This document shows positions 1-4,714 of a stretch of 5,292 nucleotides of DNA, piece after piece. Source of the stretch: an uncultured Clostridiaceae bacterium (GTDB lineage: Bacteria; Bacillota; Clostridia; Lachnospirales; Lachnospiraceae); NCBI GenBank assembly GCA_949841235.1, contig CATKZA010000149.1, positions 1 to 5,292 on the forward strand. Reading direction: 5' to 3'. How positions within the stretch are numbered: the first letter of the stretch is position 1; every line of letters starts with the position of its first letter. The position numbers and the translations under genes are program-made. The notes below the pieces were generated by a model, which ran no database searches, was not told where the DNA came from, and saw nothing but the letters and a program-made list of their open reading frames with translations.

Positions 1-47
1 AAAAGAATATTCCCCATAGGGGATTTGTAATGACTTATATACTGCAT
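1..47 (-). CDS. ogt: Methylated-DNA--protein-cysteine methyltransferase, N-terminal start only (partial)
   Basis: Only the first 15 codons lie in the window, reading off the left edge (MQYISHYKSPMGNIL). The pattern of aromatic and basic residues followed by SP-x-G-x-I-L is how Ogt/MGMT-type O6-alkylguanine DNA alkyltransferases commonly begin, just before the small N-terminal domain. A full-length protein would be about 160-180 residues and would carry the PCHR acceptor-cysteine motif, which lies outside the window. The family repairs alkylated guanine by irreversible transfer of the alkyl group to its own cysteine. The start is well supported by GGAGGTG at 52-58, six bases before ATG. That site overlaps the stop codon of the upstream monooxygenase-like gene, so the two were probably cotranscribed. 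The identification rests on a short stretch and should be confirmed from the downstream sequence. Confidence 0.6.
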   Translation of the reverse strand, partial: MQYISHYKSPMGNIL

Positions 48-48
48 T

Positions 49-285
49 TCACACCTCCATACCAAAATATTTGTTAGAGTCCGTTGGAGCATCTTTTCTT
101 GCATTCATTGTATACTGGCGCACAGGTTTAACCACTGTGATTGCATAATCAATGAAATCTTCTGTTCTTCCCTCTTTCTGACTTTGACGGTGTTCCATGC
201 AGTTCCTCCACTTTGAAACACTTTCCTCATCTTCCCAGACAGACATACTAAGTACCTTTCCCTCTGTTGCAAAAGAAGAAAAGCG
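49..285 (-). pseudogene. Antibiotic biosynthesis monooxygenase-like (ABM) protein, 5' end missing
   Basis: The readable frame carries EGKVLSMSVWEDEESVSKW, then CMEHRQSQKEGR, and ends YTMNARKDAPTDSNKYFGMEV. This matches the second half of small ABM/dimeric alpha-beta barrel proteins, in which a strand reading V-L-S-x-S-V/F-W-x-x-E-E-A is followed by a helix and the WR-x-C-x-E-H-R-x-S-Q segment. Members are usually about 100 residues. Family-like sequence continues upstream of the first ATG (246) as RFSSFATEGKVLS, but meets a TAA at 286-288. Upstream of that no family sequence is visible, so roughly the first 30-35 residues are gone. ATG 246 has only a weak AAGG upstream, so a 65-residue product is possible but doubtful. 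The members form homodimers and many are of unknown substrate. The gene ends in TGA at 49-51, inside the ribosome binding site of the next gene. Confidence 0.65.
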
Positions 286-440
286 TTAACCGTTCGTAGA
301 CAGTGTCGTGGAGAATAAACAGTTTTTGTTTTTTCATTTTACAAAAGGGGAAGAATGGCAGGAAAAAGCATTGCTGATTTTGTGCAGGCTTTATGAACTG
401 AAAAAGGACAAAACAGGATATTCTCCTCTTCCAATCTCTC
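286..440. other. Unassigned sequence between two truncated genes
   Basis: This stretch separates the point where HAD phosphatase similarity stops (about 440) from the point where ABM similarity resumes (285). I recognise no gene on either strand. On the plus strand an open frame runs from after TAA 287-289 through GTG 308, and its early part reads plausibly as protein (for example TKGEEWQEKALL, then CRLYELKKDKTGYSP). It then passes into sequence antisense to the HAD gene and has no convincing ribosome binding site. It may be a scrap of an inserted or rearranged plus-strand gene, or chance. Confidence 0.3.
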
Positions 441-741
441 TCTGTTTTCCTGATTTTGCCATGAAATCGAATAAATCTAATATGCCGTCAAAGGGTTTTG
501 TGATTTCATTATGCAGCAATTCGTAATTGGAATAAAAATCGTTTAACGCCGCTTCCCAATCTTGCTTAACCACCTTTTTAACCATGCCTGTTTCATTCAG
601 CCCGAACATCTGCGCAATTTCTGCTTCGCTGATTTCATAGCCAATATAGGGCAGGACACTCATACGAAATGCTTTTATGCACATGGGGAGCGTATCAGCG
701 ATCGTGCCGTCAAAATCAAATGCAGCTAGCTTTAACATCAT
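391..741 (-). pseudogene. HAD-superfamily phosphatase, N-terminal half only
   Basis: The protein starts [17 protein letters not shown], the HAD motif I (D-x-D-G-T/V) with the nucleophile and general-acid aspartates at D9 and D11. Next comes the helical cap region (MCIKAFRMSVLPYIG, then NETGMVKKVVKQDW). The resemblance is to phosphoglycolate phosphatase/beta-phosphoglucomutase-like members, normally about 210-220 residues. Family-like sequence ends around residue 100 (LDLFDFMAKSG), where motif II (a serine or threonine after a strand) should follow. Instead the frame runs into KQREIGRGEYPVLSFFSS and stops at 391. Motifs II, III and IV are missing, so no phosphatase activity is expected. AAGGAGG at 748-754 precedes two adjacent ATGs, and the second (738) has the better spacing of seven. 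The first ATG (741) overlaps the stop of the preceding acetyltransferase as ATGA, a sign of translational coupling. Confidence 0.7.
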
Positions 742-947
742 ACACCCTCCTTGTTGATTTCACGGATTACGCGGCAGGGATTGCCTACCGCAAGCGAATT
801 GTCGGGAATATCTTTTGTTACTACGCTCCCTGCGCCAATCACACAGCCATTTCCAATCGTCACCCCCGGCAGGACGATGACACCGCCGAAAACCTTGTCG
901 TGACAGTTATAACATTCTCCATTGTTGCATTTTTCTAGTTCTGTCAT
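738..947 (-). CDS. Mini maltose/galactoside O-acetyltransferase-like protein with in-frame internal deletion
   Basis: A 69-residue frame joins two parts of a family that is normally about 185-200 residues long. Residues 1-20 ([20 protein letters not shown]) look like the N-terminal cap of Maa/LacA/NodL-type acetyltransferases (usually MTExEKMxAGExYxxxDPE). Residues 21-69 look like the end of the left-handed beta-helix: [23 protein letters not shown], then [21 protein letters not shown]. Everything between, including most hexapeptide coils and the conserved histidine of the active site, is absent, and the reading frame is preserved across the junction. The start is clear: GGAGGTG at 954-960, seven bases before ATG. 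Loss of acetyl-CoA chemistry is inferred. Whether the short product is made or folds cannot be seen. It overlaps the HAD gene by ATGA, so the two formed an operon. It could equally be filed as a pseudogene. Confidence 0.7.
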   Translation of the reverse strand: MTELEKCNNGECYNCHDKVFGGVIVLPGVTIGNGCVIGAGSVVTKDIPDNSLAVGNPCRVIREINKEGV

Positions 948-953
948 AATTAA

Positions 954-960
954 CACCTCC
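954..960 (-). promoter_or_regulatory. Ribosome binding site deciding the mini-acetyltransferase start
   Basis: GGAGGTG on the minus strand lies six bases (TTAATT) before ATG 947. An in-frame ATG further upstream (971) has no such site, so the protein is taken to start MTELEK. Confidence 0.75.
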
Positions 961-1043
961 GTCATTATCATACAAGAAAATCTTCGGTTCTTCCACTATC
1001 ATTCCCCAGCGTTTATCCACTGAATCTTTTGATGCAGGAACAG

Positions 1044-1067
1044 TTTCCGCTATCCAAAATAGCGAAA
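1044..1067 (-). terminator. Possible weak terminator or stem-loop after aroB
   Basis: CGCTAT (1048-1053) and ATAGCG (1059-1064) form a perfect 6-bp stem with a 5-base loop. Three more A-T pairs can be added past a one-base bulge. It starts nine bases after the aroB stop codon on the minus strand. There is no clear T-tract after it, so it may be a 3' stabilising hairpin rather than an intrinsic terminator. Confidence 0.3.
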
Positions 1068-1075
1068 TATAAATA

Positions 1076-2191
1076 TTACATTTCCATTATAATTTCCCTG
1101 GCCACTTCCTCCTCCACCGGAGTGGCAAACACGCCCTCCTCAAATTCTACCACGCTCCCGATTCCCTTCTGTACCACGAAGCGCAGTTTTCCATTCTTCA
1201 CCTTCTTATCCGTATACAGCTTCCTCACCAATGCCTCACGGTCTATGGAAGATGGAATCTCCGTGGGAAGCTTTGCCCTCTCTAGCAAATCCTTCACCGC
1301 CTCCCTGTCTCCCCGGGTGGCATAGCCCAGCCTCTCCGCCAGATGCATCTGCGCCACCAGGCCGATGGCAACCGCCTCACCGTGAAGCAATCCATAACCG
1401 CTCACCGTCTCCACGGCTCGTCCCACCGTATGCCCCAGGTTCAGAATCTCCCGGAGGCCGCTGCTCTCCGTCTCGTCCTGCTCCACCACATGATACTTAA
1501 TCTGGCAGTTCTTTTCCGCAATATATTCGCAAGCCTGCCTCTCCACCCGGAGAATTTCTTCCATATGCTCCCCCAGATAGCCAAACATCTCCCGGTCTGC
1601 CATGCATGCATGCTTGATGGTCTCCGCCATGCCGCTGGAAACCTCCCTGGCAGACAGCGTCTTCCAGGTAGCAATATCCAGGTATACCTTCTCCGGCTGG
1701 TTAAATAATCCTATGAGGTTCGTGGCCAGCGGGGTATCCACCGCAGTCTTGCCCCCCACGGAGGCATCCGCCGCCGCCAGCAGGGTGGTAGCATAGTTGA
1801 TGAAAGGCACGCCCCGCCCATAGGTTCCCGCCAGAAAGCCCGCCAGATCCGTAACCACGCCGCCGCCCACCGCAATCACGCAGCAGTCCCGCCGAAAGCC
1901 CGCCGCCAGCATGGCATCCTCCAGTTCCGCCTTTGTCTCCCTGGTCTTGCTCTTCTCACCCGCCGGAAAGGAAAATATCTGCGCCCGATATCCGGCCTCC
2001 TCCAGCATGCCGCAAATCCTGTCAGCATACAGTCCCTTCACATTGCTGTCCGTAATCACTGCAAATTTTCGCAAATCCCCCACCAGGCCTGCCCTCAAAT
2101 CCCCGATCAGAGATTCCTGCAAATCATATCCGATTTCAATATCATAACTATCGTCCACTACTTTTTTTAAACTTACGCCAAAGGTACTCAT
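1076..2191 (-). CDS. aroB: 3-dehydroquinate synthase
   Basis: AroB catalyses the second step of the shikimate pathway: DAHP to 3-dehydroquinate, using NAD and a divalent metal (usually Zn or Co) in the cytoplasm. At 371 residues it is a normal length. Visible in order: a Rossmann-like N-terminal part; PAGEKSKT (76-83); the NAD-binding GGGVVTD (109-115); ATTLLAAADASVGGKTAVD (134-152) with the active-site lysine and aspartate; GMAETIKH (187-194); NLGHTVGRAVE (251-261); LLHGEAVAIGL (268-278); and DKKVKNGKLRFV (328-339). The expected metal ligands are E190, H254 and H270. GGGAGG lies six bases before ATG 2191; starting upstream would force translation through the tmRNA fragment and its terminator. 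The segment AVDTPLATNLIGLF differs from the commoner AVNxPxGKNxIGAF, so a sugar-phosphate cyclase relative is a remote alternative. A weak promoter (TTGTGG at 2255-2260, 17 bases, GATAAA at 2232-2237) overlaps the upstream terminator. The gene is markedly richer in G+C than the element to its right. Confidence 0.95.
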   Translation of the reverse strand: MSTFGVSLKKVVDDSYDIEIGYDLQESLIGDLRAGLVGDLRKFAVITDSNVKGLYADRICGMLEEAGYRAQIFSFPAGEKSKTRETKAELEDAMLAAGFRRDCCVIAVGGGVVTDLAGFLAGTYGRGVPFINYATTLLAAADASVGGKTAVDTPLATNLIGLFNQPEKVYLDIATWKTLSAREVSSGMAETIKHACMADREMFGYLGEHMEEILRVERQACEYIAEKNCQIKYHVVEQDETESSGLREILNLGHTVGRAVETVSGYGLLHGEAVAIGLVAQMHLAERLGYATRGDREAVKDLLERAKLPTEIPSSIDREALVRKLYTDKKVKNGKLRFVVQKGIGSVVEFEEGVFATPVEEEVAREIIMEM

Positions 2192-2246
2192 ATTCATCCT
2201 CCCATCGTTGCCGCCTTGCGAGATTCTCTTATTTATCCTATAAAGC

Positions 2247-2293
2247 AAAAAAAGCCACAATGATTGGATCTTTCTAAAACCAATAATCATGGC
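2247..2293 (-). terminator. Intrinsic terminator, probably of ssrA
   Basis: On the minus strand GCCATGATTATTGG (2293-2280) and CCAATCATTGTGGC (2267-2254) pair at 11 of 14 positions around a 12-base loop. Seven T residues (2253-2247) follow. It begins 15 bases past the end of the tmRNA 3' fragment and is 56 bases upstream of the aroB start. It is therefore most simply the native tmRNA terminator, left on the chromosome side of the insertion. Confidence 0.75.
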
Positions 2294-2307
2294 ATTTTTC
2301 CACAAAG

Positions 2308-2334
2308 TGGAGCTGAGGGGAATCGAACCCCTGT
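2308..2334 (-). ncRNA. ssrA: tmRNA (ssrA) 3'-end fragment; chromosomal attachment site of the element
   Basis: On the minus strand a perfect T-arm is present (2332-2316): stem AGGGG/CCCCT with the 7-base loop TTCGATT. It is followed by CAGCTCC and a discriminator A (2315-2308), the acceptor 3' strand. CAGCTCC is the acceptor sequence of E. coli tmRNA and would pair with a GGGGCTG or GGAGCTG 5' end. No such partner, D-arm, anticodon arm, tag frame or pseudoknot occurs in the bases upstream, so only the 3' tip is present. No CCA is encoded (A is followed by CTT). A tyrosine integrase gene ends 93 bases away and a terminator follows, as expected for an element inserted in the 3' end of ssrA. A tRNA with the same acceptor cannot be excluded. 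The exact crossover point cannot be read from one end. Confidence 0.7.
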
Positions 2335-2388
2335 TTAAATGCCTACAACCCTTATATTTACTAGGTTTTCCACACACCTAAAACGGTT

Positions 2389-2408
2389 TGACCCCAATCT
2401 GACCCCAA
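2389..2408. repeat. Two 9-bp direct repeats (TGACCCCAA), candidate integrase arm-binding sites
   Basis: TGACCCCAA occurs at 2389-2397 and again at 2400-2408, start to start 11 bases, about one helical turn. The pair lies between the integrase stop codon (2427) and the tmRNA-derived core. Short direct repeats in this position are typical of arm-type sites bound by the N-terminal domain of tyrosine integrases. That role is inferred. A 5-bp inverted repeat (TAGGT 2362-2366, ACCTA 2376-2380) lies between these repeats and the core. Confidence 0.5.
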
Positions 2409-2426
2409 AAGATGCACTTATCCAAT

Positions 2427-3620
2427 TCAGCACACATTAATCATGTCCATAGCCTTAATCTTCTGCTCCTTCACTACGTGGATATACTTCTGGTATGTAA
2501 TTGTAATGTTGGCATGACCCATTAATTCGCTGACAATTTCTATTCCCACGCCACGCCTGACAAGCACAGAGCCAAAAGTATGCCTGAGAGTATGCAGACT
2601 CACCTTTTCAGCTATGCTTGTACGCTTGACTATCCTATCAAGGCTGCGCTGTAAATTTCTAGGCGTTGTCATTGTTCCGTTATGCGTGCTGCAAAGATAC
2701 GGTGACTTTATGCCATTCCTAGCATCGTATGCTTTTAATTCAGAAATATAATATATGGCAGAATCGTTTAACTTTAATATCCTGACACCAGAATGTGTTT
2801 TAGCAGAGTTTTTGACTCTTGAATATGTCTTTCTTCTTGCTCCATCCCTTGCATTTGAAAAGTCCTGTATATTTCTCTGTAGCGTTTTATTGATACGGAC
2901 TATCCTATCCCCAATATCAAAATCGCTCCATTTCAAAGCAACTGCCTCCCCAACACGCAGTCCACGGTTCAGCATCAGTAATAGCACAAAAGCATCTCTG
3001 CTTTTATATTCATTGGTTGTCTTATACCTTTCTAACGCTACGACCTTAAACTCCTCAATTTCTGCATCTGACAGAGCAACCTGCAACTTCGTATGAGTCT
3101 GGATGCAACTCTCGACTGGAAGGACAACATCTTCGCATGGATTTTTCTGGATAATCCCATCTGCAACCGCCCTGTTTAAACAAGGTCTCAACAAATGAAC
3201 AATCTTCTTCGGTCCAGATAAGGCAAGCGGTTTGACATTTTTATTATACGGATTGGCATAATCATCAATAAGTCTCTGTATATCAGAGGTTTCAATACTG
3301 CCTATCATCTGCTTACCTATTGTATCTTTTATTTGATACTCATAAACTTTATACAATCTTGTGTAAGAGGAAGGCTCAATTTTATTCCACTTATAAGCCT
3401 TTAGCCAATACTCAATATAATCATTCAGCCTGATCTTTTCTGGCTCTTTGTATCCATGCTCAACTTTCTGGAGGTATTCTTTTACCTTCTGCTTCAACTC
3501 CACCTTAGTTGCACCATAAAAACTCTTTCTCCTGCCATGTACCGTAATTCTTCCTTCAAACCGCCCATCAGAGCGGTTCTTGATACTCATTTCATTTATA
3601 ATTGCCGATATACTGTTCAT
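2427..3620 (-). CDS. int: Tyrosine recombinase / phage-type integrase
   Basis: A 397-residue site-specific recombinase of the Tn916/lambda Int type, which would catalyse integration and excision of the element at the ssrA 3' end. Three parts are visible. Residues about 15-55 are an arm-DNA-binding domain (DGRFEGRITVHGRRKSFYGATK). Residues about 63-170 are the core-binding SAM-like domain (LNDYIEYWLKAYKW onward). Residues about 182-397 are the catalytic domain. Catalytic residues by motif are R222 (GLRVGEAVAL), K274 (NSAKTHSGVR), H343 and R346 (LHTLRHTFGS), H369 (ELMGHANI) and nucleophile Y379 (QKYIHV). All are present and length is normal, so it looks functional. The start is ATG 3620, supported by GAGGTGAT upstream (3624-3631); the internal M11 has no such site. 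It has its own strong promoter at 3678-3706. Its 3' end points at the attachment site. Confidence 0.95.
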   Translation of the reverse strand: MNSISAIINEMSIKNRSDGRFEGRITVHGRRKSFYGATKVELKQKVKEYLQKVEHGYKEPEKIRLNDYIEYWLKAYKWNKIEPSSYTRLYKVYEYQIKDTIGKQMIGSIETSDIQRLIDDYANPYNKNVKPLALSGPKKIVHLLRPCLNRAVADGIIQKNPCEDVVLPVESCIQTHTKLQVALSDAEIEEFKVVALERYKTTNEYKSRDAFVLLLMLNRGLRVGEAVALKWSDFDIGDRIVRINKTLQRNIQDFSNARDGARRKTYSRVKNSAKTHSGVRILKLNDSAIYYISELKAYDARNGIKSPYLCSTHNGTMTTPRNLQRSLDRIVKRTSIAEKVSLHTLRHTFGSVLVRRGVGIEIVSELMGHANITITYQKYIHVVKEQKIKAMDMINVC

Positions 3621-3631
3621 TTAATCACCTC

Positions 3632-3707
3632 ATTGACACAAACAATACAAAAGGCAAATAATATTCTGACATATAGCATTATATCATTCGCCTCTTTTAG
3701 TGTCAAT
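3632..3707. repeat. 8-bp inverted repeat flanking the integrase promoter and leader
   Basis: ATTGACAC (3632-3639) and GTGTCAAT (3700-3707) are exact reverse complements 60 bases apart. One copy contains the -35 box of the integrase promoter and the other lies just upstream of its ribosome binding site. The left copy, read on the plus strand, is itself a -35 box (TTGACA) followed after 18 bases by AATAAT (3657-3662). This gives a possible opposing promoter that would produce RNA antisense to the region upstream of int. It could instead be a two-site operator, or chance reuse of a -35 sequence. Confidence 0.4.
3678..3706 (-). promoter_or_regulatory. Consensus extended -10 sigma-A promoter of the integrase
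   Basis: On the minus strand TTGACA (3706-3701), a 17-base spacer and TATAAT (3683-3678) match the consensus at all 12 positions. TG at -15/-14 (TGATATAAT) makes it an extended -10 promoter. Transcription should begin near 3671, leaving a leader of about 50 bases before int. The -35 box starts two bases past the stop codon of the broken excisionase-like gene. Confidence 0.85.
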
Positions 3708-3914
3708 TCAAAAGAATATCTCCTCTCCTATATGCGATTTAATCCAATCTTCTAAAATGTTAAATGTCGTGATGTAATCTTTTCCTACTTTTACTAATGG
3801 TAGCTAACCAGATTTAATTAACCTTTTTACCTTTGTTTCCTGAAATGGCAGTATCTCATATAAATCTGTTTGTTTTAATATTTTATTTTCTTTCACCAAA
3901 TCTTCTATTTTGTC
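3708..3914 (-). pseudogene. Excisionase-like small helix-turn-helix protein with in-frame stop codon
   Basis: Reading after a TGA at 3915-3917, the frame gives KENKILKQTDLYEILPF, then TKVKRLIKSG, then an amber TAG at 3804-3806. It continues LPLVKVGKDYITTFNILEDW and IKSHIGEEIFF to TGA 3708-3710. The layout, a helix-turn-helix followed by x-LP-V-K-VG-x-DYI-T and a final W-I helix, is that of small MerR/AlpA-like (HTH_17) proteins often found just upstream of integrases, many of which act as excisionases. The residue at the TAG is usually E, Q or K in such a turn, so CAG or GAG to TAG is a likely origin. No good start is visible: GTG 3896 lacks a ribosome site, and an ATA at 3908 lies where an ATG would be suitably spaced after GGAG. 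The same frame upstream holds a 25-codon stretch from ATG 3992 (NKRLIWVCEITAPF, then IVEFNIDGV) that may be the end of another gene. Loss of function is inferred. Confidence 0.65.
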
Positions 3915-4002
3915 TCACACTCCATCTATATTAAATTCTACAATAGTAAAGGGTGCTGTAATCTCACACACCCATATCAACCTTTTATTCATTTGAAAAT
4001 CA

Positions 4003-4307
4003 TCAATCAGATATCCCTACCTCTTCCCAAAACCCCGCTTCTTCCATAGCTTCCATCTCCTGAATCTCCCTGACTTCTCGACCTTCCAAATTCCCCTCAG
4101 TTCCTTCACCATCTTCCCGGCCTTCTCAACTTCCTTCCTGTAATTCTCCCTCAGTTCCCTTAATTCGATAAGCAGCTCCCGATTCGACCTCTCGTAATCG
4201 TCCACGTACTGCGCAACGCCATCAGAAGTCAGGTGCCTCACCTGTTCCAGCGCCCTCCGCAATCGGCCGTTCTCGTCCTGTAGGATTTCAATCTTCTTGT
4301 CCGTCAT
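4003..4307 (-). pseudogene. Small coiled-coil protein of unknown function, apparently frameshifted near its 3' end
   Basis: I do not recognise the family. AGGAGG six bases before ATG 4307 fixes the start (MTDKKIEILQDENGRL). The protein is charged and helical with heptad-like leucines (LRRALEQVRHL, SNRELLIELRELREN), so a coiled coil is likely; there is no membrane segment or signal peptide. The uninterrupted frame gives 96 residues to TAG 4017-4019. From about residue 72 it turns into an unlikely basic, W-rich tail (GRFRRWKLWKKRGFGKR). The -1 frame over the same DNA gives an acidic helical tail (REVREIQEMEAMEEAGFWEE, then VGISD) ending at TGA 4003-4005. This fits a one-base loss near the four-base G run (C run on the plus strand) at 4093-4096, and the intact form would be about 101 residues. 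The gene is visibly richer in G+C than the AT-rich stretches on both sides. If translated unshifted, the 96-residue version (4017-4307) would be made. Confidence 0.55.
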
Positions 4308-4363
4308 GGATTGCCTCCTTTGGTTTTTTCTTATTGCTTGTATTTTTAGATATTTTCGCATAG

Positions 4364-4396
4364 AAAAGAGCAGTGCAATGATTGTCCCAACTGCCC
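4364..4396 (-). terminator. Likely intrinsic terminator after the 4412-4657 gene
   Basis: On the minus strand GGGCAGT (4396-4390) and ACTGCTC (4374-4368) form a 7-bp stem with one G-T pair and a 15-base loop. TTTTC (4367 downward) follows. It starts 15 bases after the stop of the upstream hypothetical gene. The loop is long and the T-tract short, so efficiency may be modest. Confidence 0.45.
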
Positions 4397-4411
4397 TGTA
4401 TAAACATATTG

Positions 4412-4657
4412 TTATTTTGTAAAGTTGTTTTTTAGAATACATTGTCCACCAGAGAAACTTATTTCGTCCCATTTGTTCTCATTTGCTTTCTCTTTAAACC
4501 AATCTTGAACTTTTTGTGTTACCTTTTGCATGTCTTCATCATCACCATGCTCTTGGTTATAGATTCCTAAAACTTTTTTACTATCCACTATGATGCTCGG
4601 ATCGTTTTTTGATCTGTCATCTGGATCAGGGAAAACATATTTTCTTGGCATTTTCAT
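4412..4657 (-). CDS. Hypothetical protein, about 81 residues
   Basis: I recognise no family. The frame reads MKMPRKYVFPDPDDRSKNDP, then IIVDSKKVLGIYNQEHGDDEDMQ, then an amphipathic stretch (VTQKVQDWFKEKANENKW) and ends GGQCILKNNFTK. It is strongly charged with no membrane segment, so a soluble cytoplasmic protein is expected. ATG 4657 is preferred because GGAG lies six bases upstream. Alternatives are ATG 4669, just after a GC hairpin, and ATG 4651. The reading frame is open upstream to 4717, but that part (HFHYYLCRQLKGGG) overlaps the hairpin and looks non-coding. A terminator follows its stop, so it is probably transcribed separately from the coiled-coil gene. It may be accessory cargo of the element. 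Confidence 0.5.
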   Translation of the reverse strand: MKMPRKYVFPDPDDRSKNDPSIIVDSKKVLGIYNQEHGDDEDMQKVTQKVQDWFKEKANENKWDEISFSGGQCILKNNFTK

Positions 4658-4672
4658 ATAAATCTCCATTCC

Positions 4673-4692
4673 GCCGCCTTTCAGTTGGCGGC
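4673..4692 (-). promoter_or_regulatory. GC-rich stem-loop immediately upstream of the hypothetical gene
   Basis: GCCGCC (4673-4678) and GGCGGC (4687-4692) form a perfect 6-bp all-GC stem with an 8-base loop. On the minus strand the 3' arm ends 15 bases before ATG 4657 and four bases before ATG 4669. It could mask a ribosome binding site or act as an attenuator. There is no T-tract directly after it. Confidence 0.4.
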
Positions 4693-4714
4693 ACAAATAG
4701 TAATGAAAGTGTTT

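Noticed and set aside
1029..2147. Several plus-strand open frames opposite aroB (for example 1343-1708 and 1911-2147)
   Set aside because: They are antisense to a well-supported gene with high G+C third positions, lack ribosome binding sites and show no family-like sequence.
2316..2400. Complete tRNA gene at the T-arm
   Set aside because: No complementary 5' acceptor strand, D-arm or anticodon arm can be placed at the right distance on the minus strand.
2755..3096. Plus-strand open frame of 113 codons inside the integrase gene
   Set aside because: Antisense shadow of a gene with all catalytic residues in place; low-complexity S/L-rich translation.
3804..3806. UAG recoding (pyrrolysine or suppressor) in the excisionase-like gene
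   Set aside because: A TGA lies upstream in the same frame, neighbouring genes are also damaged, and nothing in the window points to a pyrrolysine system. Mutation is the simpler cause.
4085..4110. Programmed -1 ribosomal frameshift in the coiled-coil gene
   Set aside because: No X-XXY-YYZ slippery heptamer in the zero frame at the change point and no obvious downstream pseudoknot. A one-base indel near the G run is simpler.
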